Shown piece after piece: positions 6,594 through 12,223 of a DNA stretch of 12,223 bases. This DNA is from Arenicella sp. Lineage in GTDB: Bacteria; Pseudomonadota; Gammaproteobacteria; Arenicellales; Arenicellaceae. The notes under the pieces are model-generated. The model did not search any database. It saw only the letters and a list, made by a program, of their open reading frames with translations, and had not been told where the DNA came from. The stretch is from positions 1 through 12,223 of the forward strand of contig JALZWI010000147.1 in assembly GCA_023299895.1 (NCBI GenBank), read 5' to 3'. The translations under genes and the position numbers were made by a program. How positions within the stretch are numbered: position 1 is the first letter of the stretch; the number at the start of each line of letters is the position of its first letter.

Positions 6594-6855
6594 ACATCTT
6601 TAGTCTATTTACTAATTCTCTTTATTAGATATACCACCAATGAGAGCCTTCGATAAGTCCACCTCTCACAGTCTGCGTTCCTAAAAATGAAACGGTTAGT
6701 TGCATCATAATATTGCATGTCTTATCAATATTTAAAATTGCAAGTTACGCTAAAACCACCAGTTTCAATTAATCTGTTCATATTGATGATGTATTCTCCA
6801 TAAATCAAGATAACATGACTGTTTTAATTAAATAACTATAATTGTACACAGACAC
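6594..6855. other. Intergenic region, no supported gene
   Basis: AT-rich stretch between the 79-residue gene and the terminator of the lipoprotein gene. It should contain the promoter of the 79-residue gene, but no pair of hexamers stood out. A minus-strand 18-codon frame (6725-6781) ending TGGFSVTCNFKY was noticed and not accepted as a gene. Confidence 0.4.
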
Positions 6856-6892
6856 AAAAAAAAACCTCAACCTAAAAGTGTTAGGTTGAGGT
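6856..6892 (-). terminator. Rho-independent terminator of the 169-residue lipoprotein gene
   Basis: On the minus strand a 12-bp stem (6881-6892 with 6864-6875, core AGGTTGAGG/CCTCAACCT) with a five-base loop is followed by nine T residues (A-run 6856-6864 on the plus strand). It begins 24 bp after the lipoprotein stop codon. Confidence 0.9.
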
Positions 6893-6916
6893 CATATTTA
6901 GACTATTTTCTTTCTA

Positions 6917-7426
6917 TTAGAGTCGGCTTCTCATTGACTGAAGCAAAATTTCTTGGATATTCAATTGAGAACCTCTAGCAGCATTTGTGCCTAATACTCC
7001 GTTAAAATCTCCTGACACAGCACCTGAAATATCACTATCACCATCAGTACAAACAATCGTGCCACCGATAGTCCCAGATGTAGTGTTATTTCCTATCGTA
7101 CCGCTATAGACCAATGAAAGACTACAAGCAACGCCATCTTCTACGAAGCTTACTGGTACAGAGGCAGCAGTAAAACTGCCATTAGACAGCGTTCCAGAAA
7201 TAGTTACATCTGGGTCTAATATTTCCACAGTACTACCAACTACCGTCATTTCAAACTCAGCAGTTGCTGAATCAGAAACACCAAGTGCTGTAATTGTAAT
7301 AGTTTGGGTACCAACATAAAAACCATCACTATTTACTATTCCACCACCACTATTTGAAGAGCCGCCGCCGCATGCGCTTACTAGTGCTGATAATGATAAA
7401 ACGACAATAAAAAATTTAAAACGCAT
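6917..7426 (-). CDS. Gly/Ser/Thr-rich lipoprotein of unknown function
   Basis: A 169-residue exported lipoprotein. The signal MRFKFFIVVLSLSALVSAC ends in lipobox VSAC with acylated Cys19, followed by the flexible linker GGGSSNSGGG common in gammaproteobacterial outer-membrane lipoproteins. The mature part (about 33-150) alternates short hydrophobic and Thr/Ser/Gly stretches (FYVGTQTITITAL, PDVTISGTLSNGSF, YSGTIGNNTTSGTIGGTI, DISGAVSGDFNGVLG), suggesting a beta-sandwich or barrel-like fold with loosely repeated SGT-x-x-G turns. Cys101 and Cys126 could form a disulfide. It ends in a helical tail ILLQSMRSRL. The ribosome site AAGGGG lies six bases before ATG. It follows the 29-codon lipoprotein gene by 70 bp on the same strand with no terminator between, so cotranscription is plausible. 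Function is unknown. Confidence 0.85.
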   Translation of the reverse strand: MRFKFFIVVLSLSALVSACGGGSSNSGGGIVNSDGFYVGTQTITITALGVSDSATAEFEMTVVGSTVEILDPDVTISGTLSNGSFTAASVPVSFVEDGVACSLSLVYSGTIGNNTTSGTIGGTIVCTDGDSDISGAVSGDFNGVLGTNAARGSQLNIQEILLQSMRSRL

Positions 7427-7496
7427 TGTTTTCCCCTTAATTGAGATAAGTTAATATTTACTTTTTTGTTATTAATACTTTTTTAATTTTTGCTTT

Positions 7497-7586
7497 CTAT
7501 TGATTACAATAAATAGAATAACCACCACAAGCAGATAAGCACATGAATAAAAAAGTTAGAATTAAGATATGAGATTGAATCTTCAT
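7497..7586 (-). CDS. 29-residue micro-lipoprotein
   Basis: A 29-codon frame from ATG (7584-7586) to TAG (7497-7499) encodes a signal MKIQSHILILTFLFMCLSAC and a mature peptide of ten residues, CGGYSIYCNQ. The lipobox LSAC (Cys20) is well formed, and the charged, hydrophobic and polar parts are in the right order. An AAGGAG ribosome site (7593-7598) lies six bases before ATG, the strongest in this region, and a good promoter lies just upstream. A second Cys at mature position 8 could bond to nothing but a partner, since the first is acylated. The size recalls entericidins and bacteriocin-release lipoproteins, but the sequence matches neither by eye. It may be cotranscribed with the larger lipoprotein. 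Role unknown. Confidence 0.7.
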   Translation of the reverse strand: MKIQSHILILTFLFMCLSACGGYSIYCNQ

Positions 7587-7610
7587 AATGAACTCCTTTT
7601 CATACGGACA

Positions 7611-7640
7611 ATTATCTTTACTTGATGCCTATGCTGGCAA
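7611..7640 (-). promoter_or_regulatory. Sigma-70 promoter for the micro-lipoprotein gene
   Basis: On the minus strand TTGCCA (7635-7640, five of six) is followed after 18 bp by GATAAT (7611-7616, five of six). Transcription would start near 7604, giving a leader of about 18 bases that contains the AAGGAG ribosome site. Confidence 0.6.
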
Positions 7641-7810
7641 CAAAGAAAAATTATACCACCCTGAAATTACATTTAATACTTAATCTATCACCACATACCA
7701 AAAAGAGTTAAGGCCACAAACTGCTAAAAATGACTTACTGGCTAAATGAGGGATAATATTTTTTTACAAGTCATGTAAATAATAGCGCTAAATAAAAAAG
7801 CACACTAAAT

Positions 7811-8860
7811 CTACACTTTGTAAGTAAGTGCTCGAGACTCAATAAAATGCCATAAGAGTATCGCTATAGCTAAACTTAATAAGAAACTAAAAAATAACAA
7901 ACTAAACGTACTAATTGTCGGATACCAGTGCACGAAAGATTGCTGGATCGGGTATGCAAAAATATAGAGTCCGTAGGAATAGTCGCCAAGCTTGTTAAAC
8001 TTGAGCAGTAGCCCCTTAGGAATATAAGCTAAGTACAATAATATATAGCCTAGAAAAAAATAGAACAGGCCATTGAATGTCAATCTATTAAGACTAGCAA
8101 CGGCAATAACAAGCAACATTATTAGCAACACTAAAGGACTGAGCTTTATTTTTGTTCGAGCTAAGTACAATGCAGCACCCATACCAAATAAGGCAGCAAA
8201 CCTCACCATATTGGAAATAAAGTCACTTTGGATAAACTTATAACCTATATCTGTAATAAATATTACAAATAAAATGATAGTAACTAGATAAATAACAACC
8301 CCAAATGACTTAACCTTGAAATTCGATCTGAAACCGCAAATCAGCGCTAAGATGGCAAGGCAGATGTACATATATAATTCGAAAAACAGTGTCCACAACG
8401 GCGCATTCACCTTACTGCCAGAATCACCTATCCTAAATACACCCGGTAAAGAATAATCAACACTGCCGCCAAGCAGAGTCGCGTTAGTCAGAATAAATCG
8501 ATAAGTCTGCGAACTTGTAAGGTAATCCGCCAGAGGTAAGCTGGTGTGCAGTGGACCAATAATAAACGCACAAAACAACACTGCTAGAATTAGAGCAGGA
8601 TAAATTCGCAACACCCTAGCTAGGCAAAAACTCAGTAATGAGTTTCGTTGCAATAAACTTTTGCAGACGAGAAAACCGCTGATGATGAAAAAACAATTAA
8701 CGGCCAGAAAACCTATAATTTTTGGCAGTGAGTTTGGCGTATTATCACTAAGAATAAAGCTATGGCTAACGATAACTGCAAGCGCTGCGCCAAAACGAAG
8801 CAAATTGAAGTTATTATTTTTGTCGTCTACGACACTTGCTAGGTCAGCCGTTAAGTTCAT
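7811..8860 (-). CDS. Acyltransferase family 3 membrane protein (OafA/NodX type)
   Basis: A 349-residue polytopic membrane protein with roughly ten hydrophobic segments. Family 3 acyltransferases move acetyl or other acyl groups onto O-antigen, peptidoglycan, Nod factors or other glycans at the membrane. Hallmarks are visible: the opening NLLRFGAALAVIVSHS with the conserved His33, FFIISGFLV (about 58-65), the basic ARVLRIYPAL (81-90), and PLWTLFFEL (154-162) with conserved Trp and Glu. Near the C-terminus, DYSYGLYIFAYPIQQ matches the family's YS-x-G-x-Y pattern. No SGNH domain is attached, so it is the short form. The start codon is ten bases after the sixA-like stop with a weak AGG, suggesting translation coupled to that gene. 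No glycan-synthesis neighbours reveal the acceptor. The next 170 bp downstream hold no clear terminator. Confidence 0.85.
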   Translation of the reverse strand: MNLTADLASVVDDKNNNFNLLRFGAALAVIVSHSFILSDNTPNSLPKIIGFLAVNCFFIISGFLVCKSLLQRNSLLSFCLARVLRIYPALILAVLFCAFIIGPLHTSLPLADYLTSSQTYRFILTNATLLGGSVDYSLPGVFRIGDSGSKVNAPLWTLFFELYMYICLAILALICGFRSNFKVKSFGVVIYLVTIILFVIFITDIGYKFIQSDFISNMVRFAALFGMGAALYLARTKIKLSPLVLLIMLLVIAVASLNRLTFNGLFYFFLGYILLYLAYIPKGLLLKFNKLGDYSYGLYIFAYPIQQSFVHWYPTISTFSLLFFSFLLSLAIAILLWHFIESRALTYKV

Positions 8861-8870
8861 ACCTATATAC

Positions 8871-9362
8871 TTAAATCAACATTTTGGGATAGTCAAAATA
8901 AGCAAGCTCGCAGTCATGTTCTGCTTCGCCTAGCTCATGCCATGATTGTATTGAACAATCAATTGCAACAATAGCCGAGGTTGGTACATTTTTAAGTTCG
9001 GCGTTAGTTAGTTTATTGACAACTTGAGTGATCGCTGGGTTGTGCCCAACTACCGCAACATTATAGGCATCGTCAGGTAGACTCCTTAAAATTTCGAGTA
9101 GCTCATCAGCACTAAAAGTATAGAAAGATAAATCAGGTACCAAGGATATATTGATAAATTCACTAAGTGTTTCGGCATATTCCAGCGCACGTGTTGCAGT
9201 ACTTGAGTATATGACATCGAGAATTTCATCTTTATCAGCTAGATGGCGAGACATGGTTAGTACGTCTCTTTGCCCACGCTTATTGGGAGGTCGCTCGTGG
9301 TCATCTAGATCGGGGAACTTCCAGCTGGATTTAGCGTGTCTAATTAGGAGTAATTTACGCAT
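8871..9362 (-). CDS. sixA: SixA-like phosphohistidine phosphatase (histidine phosphatase superfamily)
   Basis: A 163-residue, single-domain branch-1 histidine phosphatase. The catalytic RH pair is Arg8-His9 in LLLIRHAKSSW, a form typical of SixA (RHA rather than RHG). The second arginine is Arg58 in SSTATRALEYAETL, and the second catalytic histidine is His107 in VVGHNP. In E. coli SixA removes phosphate from histidines of ArcB and of the nitrogen phosphotransferase protein NPr; whether this protein has the same partner cannot be read from the sequence. Length is close to E. coli SixA (about 160). It sits 25 bp after yaeQ and 10 bp before the acyltransferase gene, within the rhlE-yaeQ operon. 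The ribosome site is weak. Confidence 0.88.
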   Translation of the reverse strand: MRKLLLIRHAKSSWKFPDLDDHERPPNKRGQRDVLTMSRHLADKDEILDVIYSSTATRALEYAETLSEFINISLVPDLSFYTFSADELLEILRSLPDDAYNVAVVGHNPAITQVVNKLTNAELKNVPTSAIVAIDCSIQSWHELGEAEHDCELAYFDYPKMLI

Positions 9363-9387
9363 TCAGATAACTCACTATGCCTCTGTT

Positions 9388-9924
9388 TTATTTTTGTTGC
9401 AAGGTTGACCAGACGACTTCGCACTCACCTACTTTTGTCGCAATGTAGGCTGACTCGCCAGTTATGGTAACCGAGTAATCCATAGTTCGTTCAAGTAGTT
9501 TAGCGAATGACTCTATACCTTGTGAATCAAAACGATAAATTGATGCCTTTAAGGTCGCAAACTTTGTTTGGTTTTGCTGCCACCAAGCATCCGACTTGGT
9601 ATTAAAACAGTATATTTTTGTTTGAGCTGACTTATGCGTCGCTTTTTTAATTCGATCGACATCAGGCTCTCCTACTTCTATCCATAAGGATATTTGCTCG
9701 TCCATTTCTCGCCGCCAAATATCAGGCTCTTCTATACTGCTCAAGCCCTTGGTAAAAGTCAGTCGTTCTTGTGCATTCAGCACAAACGCCATAACTCTAG
9801 CCATTAAACGTTGTTCAGTTTCCGATGGATGTAAGGCCAGCGTTAAATTAAGCGTGTCATAGTAGCCACGATCTAAATCTGAAACGGCTATCCGTTGCTT
9901 GTAAATGGTCGGTTTCTGCGCCAT
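9388..9924 (-). CDS. yaeQ: YaeQ family protein
   Basis: A 178-residue protein matching YaeQ along its whole length (E. coli YaeQ is 181). Landmarks are the opening KPTIYKQRIAVSDLDRGYYD, LALHPSETEQRLMARVMAF (about 29-47), ERLTFTKGLSSIEEPDIW (53-70), SLWIEVGEPDVDRIKKA (79-95) and WWQQNQTKF (114-122). The fold belongs to the PD-(D/E)XK nuclease-like superfamily, and the Asp/Glu/Lys pattern of SLWIEVGEP fits that core. No activity is established. The E. coli gene was first noticed as a suppressor of rfaH loss. It starts only seven bases after the rhlE stop with no strong ribosome site, so its translation is probably coupled to rhlE. Confidence 0.93.
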   Translation of the reverse strand: MAQKPTIYKQRIAVSDLDRGYYDTLNLTLALHPSETEQRLMARVMAFVLNAQERLTFTKGLSSIEEPDIWRREMDEQISLWIEVGEPDVDRIKKATHKSAQTKIYCFNTKSDAWWQQNQTKFATLKASIYRFDSQGIESFAKLLERTMDYSVTITGESAYIATKVGECEVVWSTLQQK

Positions 9925-9931
9925 TGCTTAA

Positions 9932-11323
9932 TCAACCAATTCTAGCGGCTGGTTTGTTGCCAGGTTTGCTGTTCGGTTTACGACGACGTGAATTAGGCCG
10001 CTTTTTGTTTGAAGCTTGATTGCCTCCACCAGCTTTAGCTTTGCCTTCAGAATTGCCCGTTTGCTTAGCGCCGCTCTGCTTGGCACCACTTTGCTTAGAC
10101 CTCCGATTATTAGTGCGATTATTTTGTTGTTTGGGTTTATTCGCTTTGCTTGGGCGTACATTATCTAATGATTCTGGCAATGTATTTAATGGCTCATAAC
10201 CATCGAGCTGCTCACGCGGGATCTTCATTTTGATCAAACGTTCTATGTCCCTAAGTAAAATAGCTTCATCATGACTCACCAATGATACCGCTTCACCACT
10301 GGCGCCGGCTCGACCAGTTCGACCTATGCGGTGCACATAATCTTCTGGCACGTTCGGTAAATCAAAGTTAACAACATGCGGCAATTGATCAATATCGATA
10401 CCACGTGCTGCGATATCGGTAGCGACTAAAACACGACATTTACCGTCTTTAAATTGGGCTAAAGCTTTGGTTCTAGCGCCTTGGCTTTTATTGCCATGAA
10501 TTGCAGAGGCCTCTACGCCTTGCGCGAGTAATTTTTTAACTAGCTTATTAGCACCATGCTTGGTTCGAGAAAACACTAACACCTGAAACCAATCATTTTC
10601 TTGAATAAGTCTAATTAATATCCGAGTTTTATCGGCCTTCTCAACGGCAATCACTTTTTGCTGAACCGTCTCTACTGTGGTGTTAGGCGGGCTAACAGAA
10701 ACCTCTACCGGTTGATGAGTAAAGGTTTTTGCTAAATCTCTGATTTCTTTTGAAAATGTAGCAGAAAACAAAAGCGTCTGGCGCTTTTTCGGAATCATTT
10801 TAAGCACACGGCGGATATCATGAATAAAGCCCATATCCAACATACGGTCAGCTTCGTCGAGCACCAATATTTCCAACTTATCTAACTGAACCGCATTTTG
10901 ATTTTGCAAGTCTAATAAGCGACCTGGCGTGGCGATTAATACGTCAGTGCCACCACGTAGTTTTTGCATTTGAGGATTAATTTTTACTCCACCAAAGACA
11001 ACCACTGACTTCATCTTTAGATTTTGTCCGTAGGTCTCAACACTTGCAGCAACTTGCGCAGCGAGTTCGCGGGTTGGTGTTAAAATTAACGCGCGTGTTT
11101 GATTACCATTACCTTGGGGCTTAGGCATCTTACTTAGTCGATGTAAAATCGGTAAGGTAAAACCAGCGGTTTTACCTGTACCTGTTTGCGCTGCAGCCAT
11201 TACATCTTTGCCTTCTAAGGCATGCGGAATTGCTTTCGCTTGAATTGGCGAAGGTGTGTCATAGCCTTGCAATTCGATCGCATCAAGCAATGGCTGACTA
11301 AGGCCAAGTTCAGTAAATTTCAT
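9932..11323 (-). CDS. rhlE: ATP-dependent RNA helicase RhlE
   Basis: DEAD-box helicase of 463 residues, involved in ribosome maturation and RNA turnover in relatives. Motifs are the Q motif (GYDTPSPIQ, 20-28), Walker A AQTGTGKT (45-52), PTRELA (83-88), TPGR (132-135), DEAD (156-159), SAT (187-189), [10 protein letters not shown] (301-310) and [10 protein letters not shown] (331-340). The opening [16 protein letters not shown] and the lack of a DbpA domain fit RhlE. After the helicase core (about 375) comes a low-complexity basic tail (about 390-463) rich in N, K, R, G and Q with short GAKQ repeats, as is usual for RNA-binding tails of this group. It heads the operon with yaeQ, sixA-like and acyltransferase genes. 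The eno terminator ends 20 bp before its start, leaving no room for a separate promoter between them. Confidence 0.94.
   Translation of the reverse strand: MKFTELGLSQPLLDAIELQGYDTPSPIQAKAIPHALEGKDVMAAAQTGTGKTAGFTLPILHRLSKMPKPQGNGNQTRALILTPTRELAAQVAASVETYGQNLKMKSVVVFGGVKINPQMQKLRGGTDVLIATPGRLLDLQNQNAVQLDKLEILVLDEADRMLDMGFIHDIRRVLKMIPKKRQTLLFSATFSKEIRDLAKTFTHQPVEVSVSPPNTTVETVQQKVIAVEKADKTRILIRLIQENDWFQVLVFSRTKHGANKLVKKLLAQGVEASAIHGNKSQGARTKALAQFKDGKCRVLVATDIAARGIDIDQLPHVVNFDLPNVPEDYVHRIGRTGRAGASGEAVSLVSHDEAILLRDIERLIKMKIPREQLDGYEPLNTLPESLDNVRPSKANKPKQQNNRTNNRRSKQSGAKQSGAKQTGNSEGKAKAGGGNQASNKKRPNSRRRKPNSKPGNKPAARIG
10055..10096 (-). repeat. 15-bp in-frame repeats in the rhlE tail
   Basis: On the minus strand 10082-10096 and 10067-10081 are 15-bp units encoding KQSGA and KQSGA, followed by a partial unit at 10055-10066 encoding KQTG. 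Wobble positions differ, so the repeat is old rather than a fresh slippage product. Confidence 0.7.
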
Positions 11324-11342
11324 TTATATTTTCACTACATAT

Positions 11343-11371
11343 AAAAAAAGCTCTTGGACAGAGCTCTTTTT
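11343..11371 (-). terminator. Terminator after eno, just before rhlE
   Basis: On the minus strand AGCTC pairs with GAGCT (11361-11365 with 11349-11353) around a seven-base loop. Flanking A-T pairs and one G-T wobble extend the stem, and a run of T follows (A-run 11343-11349 on the plus strand). It lies 22 bp after the eno stop. The stem is modest, so read-through into rhlE is likely. Confidence 0.75.
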
Positions 11372-11392
11372 GTTGGGTTATTTAAGGTAAGT

Positions 11393-12223
<831 letters not shown>

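Noticed and set aside
6725..6781. Minus-strand 18-codon frame ending TGGFSVTCNFKY, resembling the last strand of an outer-membrane barrel
   Set aside because: Too short, its only upstream GGAG is about 14 bases from ATG, and a stop lies a short way above; no further barrel-like sequence is present.
7755..7785. TTTACA/TGTAAA inverted repeat downstream of the acyltransferase gene as its terminator
   Set aside because: On the minus strand it is followed by A residues, not T, and the stem is short and AT-only.

Overview
The window reads as the chromosome of an AT-rich gammaproteobacterium, probably marine or environmental. The case rests on dbpA, rhlE, yaeQ, sodB, a SixA-type phosphatase and enolase, all close to their gammaproteobacterial forms, together with a tRNA-Leu(CAA) with encoded CCA. 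I cannot name the genus. No phage, integrase, transposase, CRISPR array or plasmid gene was seen.

Layout. At 1-164 lie a 5'-truncated tRNA-Leu, its terminator, and an 18-bp tandem repeat grown out of the terminator tail. At 373-1755 (+) is dbpA, a DEAD-box helicase of 50S ribosome assembly. The stretch 1756-2936 is worn: minus-strand remnants of an ABC exporter N-terminus and perhaps a SnoaL-like C-terminus, then a 2OG-Fe(II) prolyl-hydroxylase-like gene split by a +1 frameshift exactly at CTT TGA. Next come a DUF533/YebE-like membrane protein (-), a coiled-coil protein of unknown function (+), and a long bidirectional terminator. A DoxX-like membrane protein (-) follows, with a small lipoprotein gene (-) upstream that lacks any ordinary start codon for its signal peptide. 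After that are sodB (+), a 79-residue unknown (-), a 169-residue Gly/Ser/Thr-rich lipoprotein (-), and a 29-codon micro-lipoprotein gene (-) with its own promoter and strong ribosome binding site.

From 7811 to the right edge everything is on the minus strand and tightly packed: eno (partial), terminator, rhlE, yaeQ, sixA-like, and an acyltransferase-3 membrane protein. Gaps of 7, 25 and 10 bp make rhlE-yaeQ-sixA-acyltransferase a likely operon. The eno terminator lies just 20 bp before the rhlE start, so rhlE is probably fed by read-through or by a promoter inside eno or the terminator.

The genes form no single pathway: RNA metabolism (two DEAD-box helicases, tRNA), glycolysis (eno), oxidative stress (sodB) and several envelope proteins. 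No convincing new multigene system is visible. The most interesting points are the CTT-TGA frameshift, the start-less lipoprotein gene, the 29-residue lipoprotein and the hidden gene remnants after dbpA.
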